Below, piece after piece: positions 25,561 through 32,445 of a stretch of 34,197 bases of DNA. The notes below the pieces were generated by a model. It did not search any database. It saw only the letters and a program-made list of their open reading frames with translations, and was not told the DNA's origin. This DNA is from Syntrophopropionicum sp964397525 (lineage in GTDB: Bacteria > Bacillota > Desulfotomaculia > Desulfotomaculales > Pelotomaculaceae). Each line of letters starts with the position of its first letter. Within the stretch, counting starts at the first letter, position 1. Both the position numbers and the translations under genes were made by a program. The stretch covers positions 1 to 34,197 of the forward strand of contig CAYNIY010000016.1 in assembly GCA_964397525.1 (NCBI GenBank). Direction: 5' to 3'.

Positions 25561-25651
25561 GTAGGGTACGATTTCAATCGAACACGGCGCGTTAGCGCCT
25601 AACTTATTTAGTTCCATTGTAGCATCCGTGCGAATAAGTTCGCACCTACAG
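25561..25651. repeat. Paired GTAGG/CCTAC hairpin element, copy 1
   Basis: The left unit GTAGGGTACGATTTCAATCG (25561-25580) and the right unit CGCACCTAC (preceded by GTGCGAATAAGTT) lie in inverted orientation. Each encloses a small perfect hairpin: CGATT/AATCG at 25569-25580 and GTGCGAA/TTCGCAC at 25628-25645. A third hairpin, GGCGC-GTTA-GCGCC (25586-25599), lies between. The same design recurs near 33.2 kb. It looks like a REP/BIME-type intergenic repeat. Confidence 0.6.
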
Positions 25652-25729
25652 TTTTCAGGGTAATCTGACACCGCTTTAAGGTGGGGCTTCAATTTAGAGT
25701 ACTATGCTGTATTAGAAGGTGGCTGTGCT

Positions 25730-26779
25730 GTGAGTGTCACAATCCTGGCTTTGGAGACATCATGTGATGAGACCTCGGCGGCTGTTGTGGCCGATGGTTC
25801 AAAAATATTATCCAATATCATATCCTCCCAGGTAGACGTACACCGTAAATTTGGCGGCGTGGTGCCCGAAGTGGCTTCCCGTAAACACCTGGAGCTGCTG
25901 AACTGTGTGGTAGAGGAAGCCCTGGCTGAGTCCGGCCTGGGATTTGGAGACCTGGACGCCGTGGCTGTGACATATGGCCCCGGTTTGGTAGGCGCGCTGC
26001 TGGTGGGGGTTTCTTCTGCCAAGGCAATCGCCTATGGCCTGGATCTGCCTCTGGTGGGTGTAAACCATATTGAAGGTCATATCTATGCCAATTTCACGGT
26101 GGACCCCGACTTAAGCTTTCCGCTTCTGTGCCTGGTCGTATCAGGCGGCCATACCGATCTCGTTTACATGGAAAGGCACGGCTGTTTCCGTGTAATGGGA
26201 AAAACCAGGGACGATGCGGCAGGTGAAGCTTTTGACAAGGTTGCCCGTACCCTTGGGCTAGGTTATCCCGGCGGTCCACTGGTAGAAAGCCTGGCAAAAG
26301 AGGGAAACCCGGAAGCAATCAAACTGCCAAGAGCCTACCTGGAAAAGGGCAGTTTGGATTTCAGTTTCAGTGGGCTCAAGTCTGCCGTGATTAATTACCT
26401 GCACCGGGCAGAGCAAAAACATGAAGAAGTGAACAGGGCTGACCTGGCGGCAGGCTTCCAGACTGCTGTTTCGGATGTCCTGGTTGACAAAACCATTGAG
26501 GCGGCAGCCCAAACCGGTATATCCACCATTCTGCTGGCTGGCGGAGTGGCCGCGAACGGCAGGCTCAGGGCTGACCTGCTGGAAAAGGCCGGGAAAAAAT
26601 CCCTCAAATTGAATATTCCGCCTCTCATTCTTTGTACTGATAATGCAGCTATGGTCGGATGCGCCGCTTATTACAAGTTCTTACGGGATGAATTCGCGCC
26701 GCTGACTTTAAATGCTGTTCCCGATTTGAAACTGGGTGAGGAACGTTACGAGGGTAATTTCAGACGCATCATATTTTAA
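25730..26779 (+). CDS. tsaD: tRNA N6-adenosine threonylcarbamoyltransferase
   Basis: Transfers the threonylcarbamoyl group to A37 of ANN-decoding tRNAs, with TsaB and TsaE as partners. The 349 aa carry the metal-binding HIEGH motif (His113, His117), the TYGPGLVGALLVG segment, SFSGLKSAV and the ATPase-fold motif AGGVAANGRLR. The start is GTG at 25730 with AAGGTGG about 8 nt ahead. tsaB and tsaE are not adjacent in this window. The gene was formerly called gcp or ygjD. Confidence 0.97.
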   Translation: MSVTILALETSCDETSAAVVADGSKILSNIISSQVDVHRKFGGVVPEVASRKHLELLNCVVEEALAESGLGFGDLDAVAVTYGPGLVGALLVGVSSAKAIAYGLDLPLVGVNHIEGHIYANFTVDPDLSFPLLCLVVSGGHTDLVYMERHGCFRVMGKTRDDAAGEAFDKVARTLGLGYPGGPLVESLAKEGNPEAIKLPRAYLEKGSLDFSFSGLKSAVINYLHRAEQKHEEVNRADLAAGFQTAVSDVLVDKTIEAAAQTGISTILLAGGVAANGRLRADLLEKAGKKSLKLNIPPLILCTDNAAMVGCAAYYKFLRDEFAPLTLNAVPDLKLGEERYEGNFRRIIF

Positions 26780-26839
26780 CGCTATTCTTTTAAAATTAGA
26801 CAGTGTAACATTTTACGATGTACTAAAAAACAGGGGTTC

Positions 26840-26873
26840 TGTGGATGGTTTTACCTGTGGACAATGTGGATAA
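26840..26873 (+). promoter_or_regulatory. Cluster of DnaA boxes
   Basis: Three same-direction 9-mers: TGTGGATGG (26840-26848), TGTGGACAA (26856-26864) and the perfect box TGTGGATAA (26865-26873). The last two abut. The complement of the perfect one is the consensus TTATCCACA. dnaA/dnaN are not here, so this is not the usual origin; a DnaA-controlled promoter or titration site is likelier. Confidence 0.6.
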
Positions 26874-26886
26874 GCTTGTTTATAAC
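26858..26886 (+). promoter_or_regulatory. Promoter overlapping the DnaA boxes
   Basis: TGGACA (26858-26863), 17 bp, TATAAC (26881-26886), each 5 of 6 to consensus. The -35 lies inside a DnaA box, so bound DnaA should block RNA polymerase. It would drive the radical SAM-PDZ gene starting 23 nt later. Confidence 0.55.
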
Positions 26887-26908
26887 TTATAAAATAAGGA
26901 GTTTTCCT

Positions 26909-28282
26909 GTGGGTGAAATAGCGGGGCACAAAAACAACACATACGTTGAAACTTTTGTGGCGAATGGGGCGGCTGAAGCAAACATACTGCCGATAACCTC
27001 TCACTGCAATATCAGCTGTGTATTCTGTTCCCACCGCCAGAACCCGCCCGGGGTGATCGTATGCAGAATTAATCCCTGTACTCTGGAGGATATAAAGGAT
27101 GTGCTGTCTTTCATCGATCATGAAAGGCCTGTAGTGATTGGCGAGTCTGCTACGCGGATTATCGAGGGTGAACCATTGACCCACCCGGCAATCAGGGAAA
27201 TATTAAGCTTAGTCCGTACTTCCTACCCAAGGACAACAGTCCAGATTACTACCAATGGCAGCCTGCTTGACGAAAAGATGGTTGAATTTTTACAGCGGCT
27301 GGGTAATGTGGTGATTTATCTTTCATTAAACAGCGCAGAGGAGACAGGCCGGACCCTGTTGACCGGAGACCTCAATGCTCGTCAAGCAATTAAAAGCGCA
27401 GCTCTCTTAAAAAGATATGGTGTGACCTTTCACGGCAGTGTGGTGGCCATGCCCCACCTGGTAGGGTGGAATGATTTGGAGGAAACGGTGAGGTTCCTGG
27501 GGCAGCAGGGCGCTGAAACCATCCGCTTGTTTATGCCGGGGTATACCAGGCTGGCTGAGCCCACCCTGCGTTTTGGGCAGTCATTCAGAGAAGAAATTGA
27601 TCATTTTATAGCGCGCCTGCGCAGGGAAGTGGAAGTGCCTCTAACTGCTGAACCTCCTCTGATCTGCAGCCTGGAACCGGCGGCAGCGGGTGTGATAGCC
27701 AACTCGCCGGCTGCGGCGGCCGGGGTGTGCGCGGGTGATGTTATCCTGGCTGTAAACGGTGTGCCGGTTCACACCAGGGTACATGCTTTTAAGCAGGTGT
27801 TAAAATCTGATAGTCCCGAAATAACTCTAAGCAGGGACGGCAGGGTTTATGTCCTGAAAGTTAAGAAAAAACCAGGTGAGAGGTCTGGCTTGGTGATGGA
27901 CTACGATCTTGATCCAATCATGATTGAGGAAATTGATCTGGTTTTAAGACGCCGTGGCGTGAATGATGCAGTGGCGCTGACCTCTGAACTGGCCGCGCCT
28001 GTGATCGACATGGGACTGCAGAAGTTTTTGAAGGACGAAATAGATGTGAGAGCAGTGGCAGTTAAGAATCGTTTTTTTGGCGGTTCAATTGGCGCTGCCG
28101 GGCTGCTGACTGTTGAAGATTTTAAATTCTGTTTTCAAGAATACCTCAGTAAAAATCCAGGGAGTAGACCAGGGGCCGTCCTGCTTCCCGGCATCGCCTT
28201 TGACCGGCAGGGCAGGGACCTGACCGGGCGCTCCTATCTCGAACTTGAAGAATATTTTGGGATAAAATTAGAAGTTTTATAA
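26909..28282 (+). CDS. Radical SAM protein with internal PDZ domain
   Basis: About 457 aa. Cys33, Cys37 and Cys40 of CNISCVFC form the radical SAM cluster site. A PDZ-like domain occupies roughly 260-340 (IANSPAAAAGVCAGDVILAVNG), followed by a ~115-residue C-terminal region I cannot assign. PDZ-containing radical SAM proteins of the DUF512 class have the PDZ at the N terminus; here it follows the radical SAM barrel, so this seems a different type. The frame extends to 26864, but AAGGAG is 7 nt before the GTG at 26909, and the upstream extension would lie in the DnaA-box promoter. Substrate unknown. Confidence 0.85.
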   Translation: MGEIAGHKNNTYVETFVANGAAEANILPITSHCNISCVFCSHRQNPPGVIVCRINPCTLEDIKDVLSFIDHERPVVIGESATRIIEGEPLTHPAIREILSLVRTSYPRTTVQITTNGSLLDEKMVEFLQRLGNVVIYLSLNSAEETGRTLLTGDLNARQAIKSAALLKRYGVTFHGSVVAMPHLVGWNDLEETVRFLGQQGAETIRLFMPGYTRLAEPTLRFGQSFREEIDHFIARLRREVEVPLTAEPPLICSLEPAAAGVIANSPAAAAGVCAGDVILAVNGVPVHTRVHAFKQVLKSDSPEITLSRDGRVYVLKVKKKPGERSGLVMDYDLDPIMIEEIDLVLRRRGVNDAVALTSELAAPVIDMGLQKFLKDEIDVRAVAVKNRFFGGSIGAAGLLTVEDFKFCFQEYLSKNPGSRPGAVLLPGIAFDRQGRDLTGRSYLELEEYFGIKLEVL

Positions 28283-28299
28283 GTATTTTTGTTTCACGT

Positions 28300-28397
28300 A
28301 ACTGGTGTTTATGCAGGGAACTCAAATTATACTGTTGAATATTAACATTGTTTCCATGCGCAGCAAGAACCATAAGGCATGAATCTTGCAACCAGTT
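28300..28397 (+). other. Possible structured leader of the ACT-domain gene
   Basis: AACTGGT (28300-28306) can pair with ACCAGTT (28391-28397). Inside, GCAAGA/TCTTGC (28363-28368, 28384-28389) and the overlapping CATGC/GCATG (28355-28359, 28377-28381) offer alternative hairpins. I recognise no riboswitch core. Weak. Confidence 0.25.
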
Positions 28398-28431
28398 GAA
28401 GTTTCGTAATATACAAAGAGGAGGCTTATTT

Positions 28432-28863
28432 ATGAAGGTCAAACAAATATCAATTTTTCTTGAAAACAAATCAGGCCGTCTGGCCCAAGTGACCGAGGTA
28501 CTGGGGGAAAACAACATTAATATCCGGGCTCTGTCCATAGCTGATACCACTGATTTTGGCATCTTAAGGCTGATAGTTAACGAACCTGATAAAGCTTACC
28601 GGGTTTTGAAGGAAGCAGGTTTTACTGTTAGTTTTACTGATGTGATCGCGGTGGAGGTTACTGACAAGCCTGGCGGGCTGGCCAAGGTCCTCAAAGTGCT
28701 TGACCGGGCAGGAATTAACATTGAATACCTTTATGCCTTTGTCCAGAAGACTGCCAACGCTGCCTTGGTTGTTTTCCGGGTGGAACAGTTGGAAGAGGCG
28801 GTCAAAGTGCTCCTAGAGAACGGCACCCGTGTCATGAGCGGGGATGAGGTCTACAAGTTTTAA
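28432..28863 (+). CDS. Double ACT-domain protein
   Basis: 143 aa made of two ACT domains (about 1-68 and 70-140), each starting with an ISIFLENKSGRLAQV- or IAVEVTDKPGGLAKV-type beta-alpha unit and a Gly at the ligand corner. ACT domains bind amino acids or similar small ligands and dimerise. Stand-alone double-ACT proteins of this kind are often encoded near phenylacetate- or aryl-CoA ligases in anaerobes; no such gene is adjacent here. GAGGAGGC precedes the ATG, and a longer frame upstream is ignored because it lacks a ribosome site. Followed by a terminator. Probably a ligand-sensing regulator. Confidence 0.9.
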   Translation: MKVKQISIFLENKSGRLAQVTEVLGENNINIRALSIADTTDFGILRLIVNEPDKAYRVLKEAGFTVSFTDVIAVEVTDKPGGLAKVLKVLDRAGINIEYLYAFVQKTANAALVVFRVEQLEEAVKVLLENGTRVMSGDEVYKF

Positions 28864-28893
28864 GTAAAAAAACAATAATATTTTTGACTGAAC

Positions 28894-28925
28894 ACGGGGC
28901 GGCCTCATGAAGCTGTCCCTTTTTT
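28894..28925 (+). terminator. Terminator after the ACT-domain gene
   Basis: GGGGCGGC pairs with GCTGTCCC using G-U wobbles; TTTTTT follows. Confidence 0.8.
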
Positions 28926-28991
28926 AACCGGGTGAGATCCATTTAAACCAGTGTCGAGAGGTTGGAGATCAGAGCCGGGAGGTGGCGCCTT

Positions 28992-29576
28992 TTGGAAAAC
29001 GAGGTCTTGAAAAGGCAGTTAAGAAAAGAAATGATTAAGGAAAGAAATGCCCTGTCTCCTGTCCAAAGAGCTGAAAAAAGTGCGGTGATCGTTGACAGGC
29101 TTTTAATGTTGGATGAATACATTGACGCAAGCAGTATAATGGTTTATTTGGACTGCCGCAGCGAGGTACAAACCGGGAGCCTGGTGGTAAGGGCGCTGGC
29201 TGACGGTAAAAGGGTAGCTGTTCCGGTGACAGATACAGCCAACAGGTCTTTGACACCATCCTTAATAACAAGTTTTCCTGGTGGCCTGCAGCCCGGTCCA
29301 TGGGGTATCCCCGAGCCGAAGCCCCAGGCTGTGCGGCCGCTGGATCCTGCGGAGCTGGACATAGTAATAACGCCCGGGCTTGTGTTTGACAAGTCCGGTT
29401 ACCGTATCGGTTATGGTTACGGCTATTACGACCGTTTTTTGTGCCGCACGGGACAGAAAACCATACATATCGGCCTGGCGTTTGAACTTCAGCTGCGGAC
29501 AAACGTATACCCCGGGCCCCATGATGTCCCCGTCCAATATATTTTGACAGAGGAGCGTTTGCTCAGGGTCCGGTGA
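28992..29576 (+). CDS. 5-formyltetrahydrofolate cyclo-ligase
   Basis: Converts 5-formyl-THF to 5,10-methenyl-THF with ATP, salvaging a side product of folate metabolism. The 194 aa include the N-terminal basic LRKEMIKERNAL helix, the VPVTD strand and the family signature IGYGYGYYDRFL that binds phosphate and Mg. The start is a choice: TTG at 28992 is 9 nt from GGGAGGTGG, whereas an earlier TTG at 28962 is also open. The signature is unaffected. It precedes the lar genes by 100 bp and may share their transcript. Confidence 0.93.
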   Translation: MENEVLKRQLRKEMIKERNALSPVQRAEKSAVIVDRLLMLDEYIDASSIMVYLDCRSEVQTGSLVVRALADGKRVAVPVTDTANRSLTPSLITSFPGGLQPGPWGIPEPKPQAVRPLDPAELDIVITPGLVFDKSGYRIGYGYGYYDRFLCRTGQKTIHIGLAFELQLRTNVYPGPHDVPVQYILTEERLLRVR

Positions 29577-29678
29577 AAGAGATTTTCCAGATTGATGTTT
29601 TCTTTAAAGACTTATAAAATTGAATGAGCACAACGTAAAGCATTTGGAATAAAAATTTCGCCTGGAGGATCTTGGTAT

Positions 29679-30437
29679 ATGTCAAGAGATGAGCTGACAC
29701 AGTTATTGGAAGATGTAAAAAACAATGTGGTTGGGATTGAACAGGCGTTAAACAGGTTAAAAGACCTTCCCTATGAAAATCTTGGATATGCTATGGTTGA
29801 CCACCACCGCTCTCTGCGTAAAGGATTTCCCGAGGTGGTATTTTGTCAGGGCAAGACCACTGAGCAGGCTGCTCAGATATTTAAAAAAGTGTGCGGCGGG
29901 CTGAGATGCACTCTCGGCACCAGGGCGGATGAGGAAGTTTATGAAGCAGTGCAGGGAATTTACCCGGAAGCAGTTTATAACAGACTGGCCCGGACCATAG
30001 TAGTCAGCTGTGGTGAGCCGCCGGTCAAAAAGGGCAATGTTTTGGTGATGAGTGCGGGAACAGCTGATCTGCCGGTAGCTGAGGAAGCCGCGGTTACTGC
30101 TGAAGTGATGGGCAATGAGGTGAAAAAAACATATGATGTCGGTGTATCCGGCATTCACCGTCTTTTGGATAATCTGGAGCTAATCCGCTGGGCCCACGTG
30201 ATCATTGTGGTCGCAGGTATGGAGGGAGCGCTGGCCAGTGTAGTGGGAGGGCTTGCCGACCAGCCCATTATTGCCGTACCCACTAGTGTGGGCTACGGGG
30301 CGAGCTTCAACGGATTGGCCGCCCTGCTCACTATGCTGAACAGCTGCGCGTCAGGTTTGGGCGTGGTTAACATTGATAACGGTTTCGGCGCGGGAGCGCT
30401 GGCCAATGCCATCACAGGGATGATTAAGAGGGTTTGA
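29679..30437 (+). CDS. larB: Nickel-pincer nucleotide biosynthesis carboxylase/hydrolase LarB
   Basis: LarB carboxylates nicotinic acid adenine dinucleotide and hydrolyses its phosphoanhydride, the first step toward the nickel-pincer cofactor of lactate racemase (LarA). The 252 aa show the family's small N-terminal helical part and a PurE/AIR-carboxylase-like C-terminal domain with VMSAGTADLPVAEEAAVTAE and VVAGMEGALASVVGGL. GGAGGA lies about 10 nt before the ATG. The larC start follows its stop by one base. larA and larE are not in the window. Confidence 0.95.
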   Translation: MSRDELTQLLEDVKNNVVGIEQALNRLKDLPYENLGYAMVDHHRSLRKGFPEVVFCQGKTTEQAAQIFKKVCGGLRCTLGTRADEEVYEAVQGIYPEAVYNRLARTIVVSCGEPPVKKGNVLVMSAGTADLPVAEEAAVTAEVMGNEVKKTYDVGVSGIHRLLDNLELIRWAHVIIVVAGMEGALASVVGGLADQPIIAVPTSVGYGASFNGLAALLTMLNSCASGLGVVNIDNGFGAGALANAITGMIKRV

Positions 30438-30438
30438 G

Positions 30439-31236
30439 ATGAAAATAGCCTACTTTGATTGTTTTTCGGGAATCAGCGGGGATATGTGCCTGGGCGCTTT
30501 AGTGAGCGCCGGGGTTGACTTCGATCAACTGAAAGAAGAACTTTCCCGGTTGCCGGTCGGGGGATATGAACTGTCCTGGGAAAAAGTAAGCAGGAACGGG
30601 ATTGCCGCAGCCAGTGTCAATGTAACGTTATTAAATGTGGAACAGCCTGAACGGCGTCTGGCTGATATTATAAGTATTATCGACAGCAGCACGCTGCCGG
30701 AAACAGTCAAGCTGAAAAGCAGGGATGTTTTTGGCCGCCTGGCGGAGGCAGAAGCAGCCGTGCACGGTACGACAAGCGATCAGATCCACTTTCACGAGGT
30801 AGGAGCAGTTGATGCCATTGTGGATGTGGTGGGTACTGTACTTGGTCTGTACCTGCTTGCAGTGGACAAGGTTTATGCTTCCCCCCTGCCTGTGGGGAGA
30901 GGCTATGTTCAGTGTATGCACGGTGTCATTCCATCGCCCGCCCCCGCCACGCTTGAAATTCTGCGAGGGGTGCCGGTTTACGGCACGGGCATCGAAGAAG
31001 AGCTTGTTACCCCCACGGGGGCGGCTTTGCTTGCCTCACTGGCGGAAGCTTTTATTGACCTGCCAGCGCTGACAATAAAAAAGGTTGGTTATGGCGCCGG
31101 GAAAAGGATTATGGAGCATCCGAACCTACTGCGGCTGATCCTGGGGGATGCTTGTGAAGCTGGAATGCCAGGACCTGTTCATTTCCATGGCAGCCATGAG
31201 CGGGCGCATAGGCGGCATCATCGGCAGAGCCGCTGA
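30439..31236 (+). CDS. larC: LarC N-terminal half (nickel insertion protein), separately encoded
   Basis: LarC is the CTP-dependent enzyme that inserts nickel into the pincer nucleotide. This 265-aa frame covers the N-terminal domain: DCFSGISGDMCLGAL at the start, QIHFHEVGAVDAIVDVVG at 115-132, GVIPSPAPATLEIL and TPTGAALLASL. It ends just where the C-terminal (DUF111) domain should begin, with an unusual His/Arg-rich tail (HFHGSHERAHRRHH) that may bind metal. In most bacteria larC is one frame, and in Lactobacillus plantarum the halves are joined by programmed frameshift. Here frameshifting cannot join them, because the C-terminal half is on the other strand and its stop codon abuts this one. 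AGAGGG in larB is the ribosome site. Confidence 0.9.
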   Translation: MKIAYFDCFSGISGDMCLGALVSAGVDFDQLKEELSRLPVGGYELSWEKVSRNGIAAASVNVTLLNVEQPERRLADIISIIDSSTLPETVKLKSRDVFGRLAEAEAAVHGTTSDQIHFHEVGAVDAIVDVVGTVLGLYLLAVDKVYASPLPVGRGYVQCMHGVIPSPAPATLEILRGVPVYGTGIEEELVTPTGAALLASLAEAFIDLPALTIKKVGYGAGKRIMEHPNLLRLILGDACEAGMPGPVHFHGSHERAHRRHHRQSR

Positions 31237-31713
31237 TTACCTGCTATTCTCTTTTTTTGACTCTTCATATGCCAGCAGGGCGGCACTGTATACTTGTTTC
31301 AGCGGGACGCCATACTCTTCGGAGATGTTCCTGCAATCTTCATACTCAGGAGCTATTTGCAGCACTTCTTTCTTACCCTTACCGGCAAAACCTATTTTCA
31401 CTTTTACTAATCCCCATGGTGTTTTTACTTCTTGGAAATCCCTTGGAAGAACCCTTCTTTTTTCTTCCCTGAAGCGTATGCCCATGGTTGTGCTTTCTCT
31501 AAAAATAATATCTAACAAGGTTTCCAGTTTATCATCACGGCAGATTACAGACAACAGGTTTGCGGGCCGGTTTTTTTTCATGTATATGGGTGAGGCATAT
31601 GCCTCCAGGGCGCCTTCCTTGATCAGTTTTTCAAAAAGATAGGAGTATATTTCAGGATTCATATCATCTATGGCAGTTTCAATCACAATTACATGTTCCT
31701 CTACTCCGAACAT
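31237..31713 (-). CDS. larC: LarC C-terminal domain encoded on the opposite strand
   Basis: A 158-aa protein homologous by eye to the LarC C-terminal half: ETAIDDMNPEIYSYLFEKL, SPIYMKKNRPANLLSVIC and RESTTMGIRFREEKR are conserved DUF111 blocks. It has its own ribosome site (AAAGGAG, 7 nt before the ATG at 31713) and an intact frame, so it is a real gene rather than debris. It runs head-on into the N-terminal half; the two stops, TGA at 31234-31236 and the complement of TTA at 31237-31239, touch. The two polypeptides would have to assemble in trans. This domain carries the CTP-binding region in studied LarC. Divergent from the mini-MoaD unit. Confidence 0.9.
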   Translation of the reverse strand: MFGVEEHVIVIETAIDDMNPEIYSYLFEKLIKEGALEAYASPIYMKKNRPANLLSVICRDDKLETLLDIIFRESTTMGIRFREEKRRVLPRDFQEVKTPWGLVKVKIGFAGKGKKEVLQIAPEYEDCRNISEEYGVPLKQVYSAALLAYEESKKENSR

Positions 31714-31921
31714 AATCATTCTCCTTTCACAAAACATAAGCTGCTGCTATATTGTAACATATCCAACTACTGTTAAAAAACATCACGGTTGGACCTCTTT
31801 TTGTGTGTTTTCATTTTTTGACAGTGCAAACAACACTGTTAATAATGTATAATGTTTAAAGCTGACTGACAACGGGATTAAAGTTTTTCTTAAATGCTTT
31901 CATTTGAGGTGGTGCTTTAAC
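31714..31921. other. Divergent regulatory region of the LarC2 and Mo/W genes
   Basis: About 208 bp serving two promoters. The plus-strand promoter and dyad are listed separately. On the minus strand I see no clear promoter, only AT-rich sequence. Confidence 0.4.
31818..31853 (+). promoter_or_regulatory. Promoter of the mini-MoaD/ModE/TupB genes with an operator-like dyad
   Basis: TTGACA at 31818-31823, then AATAAT at 31841-31846 after 17 bp (TATAAT at 31848-31853 is at 24 bp). Within the spacer, ACAGTG (31821-31826) and CACTGT (31834-31839) form an exact inverted repeat with a 7-nt centre. It overlaps the -35 edge, as a repressor site would. It does not match the E. coli ModE consensus. The HTH gene of this unit is the obvious candidate binder. 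Confidence 0.55.
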
Positions 31922-32026
31922 TTGAAAGTTGAAGTAAGGTTATTCAGCGGCCTTGAAGAATGCGTATCCGAAATGCTTTCTGATGGAGACCGGGCTGCTG
32001 TTTTCCCACCGGTGGGCAGGGATTAA
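31922..32026 (+). pseudogene. 34-codon mini-MoaD (internally deleted MoaD/ThiS-like)
   Basis: A 34-codon frame starting TTG with GAGGTGGTG 7 nt upstream. Its first residues read KVEVRLFSGLEE, the opening beta strand of MoaD-like sulfur carriers, and its last read LSDGDRAAVFPPVGRD, matching the family's C-terminal LxDGDxVAxFPPVGGG. The middle of about 45 residues is missing and the C-terminal Gly-Gly needed for thiocarboxylation is Gly-Arg-Asp. It cannot act as a sulfur carrier. Either it is a decayed gene kept by position, or a short peptide translated upstream of the ModE-type gene, which begins 5 nt after its stop. Too short for most gene finders. Confidence 0.6.
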
Positions 32027-32031
32027 TTATA

Positions 32032-32379
32032 GTGAAACTAACTGGATTTAACACTGAATATAAAATCTGGCTGGAGAAAAACGGCGCAATTTTTGGGGAC
32101 GGGCTGAGTGATCTGCTTTCGAGCATATCCGGTTTGGGCTCCATATCACGTGCCTCCAGAGAATTGGGAATGTCTTACCGGGCTGCCTGGGGAAAGATCC
32201 GGGTGGCAGAGAAGAAATGGGGAATACCCCTGGTTGTTACCAGGGTGGGCGGTGAGGCGGGAGGTTGGGCAAAGCTTACACCGGAGGCCGAGGAGCTGCT
32301 GAAGACATACTGCAGGCTGCAGCAGGAAGTCGACGAATTTGTGCAGAATTTACCTGAGAAGTTTTTTACAGGCCGTTGA
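32032..32379 (+). CDS. ModE-type HTH protein without the molybdate-binding domain
   Basis: 115 aa matching the N-terminal winged-helix domain of ModE: GSISRASRELGMSYRAAWGKI, followed by the wing with GGEAGGWAKLTPEAEELL. The C-terminal MOP/TOBE domains that bind molybdate or tungstate in full ModE are absent. It may therefore sense metal through another protein or respond indirectly. Start is GTG at 32032, 5 nt after the mini-MoaD stop. It precedes a tungstate-type permease, so it probably regulates Mo/W uptake genes including its own promoter dyad; that is inference. Confidence 0.88.
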   Translation: MKLTGFNTEYKIWLEKNGAIFGDGLSDLLSSISGLGSISRASRELGMSYRAAWGKIRVAEKKWGIPLVVTRVGGEAGGWAKLTPEAEELLKTYCRLQQEVDEFVQNLPEKFFTGR

Positions 32380-32445
32380 GGCCCTTTATTTAACCATTCG
32401 TTATACTTATTCAAACATAGCGCATGGAAGGCAGTGTGATGGGAT

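Noticed and set aside
26865..26886. Replication origin
   Set aside because: Only three DnaA boxes with a short AT stretch and no dnaA, dnaN or gyrase genes nearby; better read as a DnaA-responsive promoter or titration site.
31148..31642. 164-aa plus-strand frame across the LarC junction
   Set aside because: It is the antisense shadow of the LarC C-terminal gene; the minus-strand frame has clear DUF111 motifs and a ribosome site.
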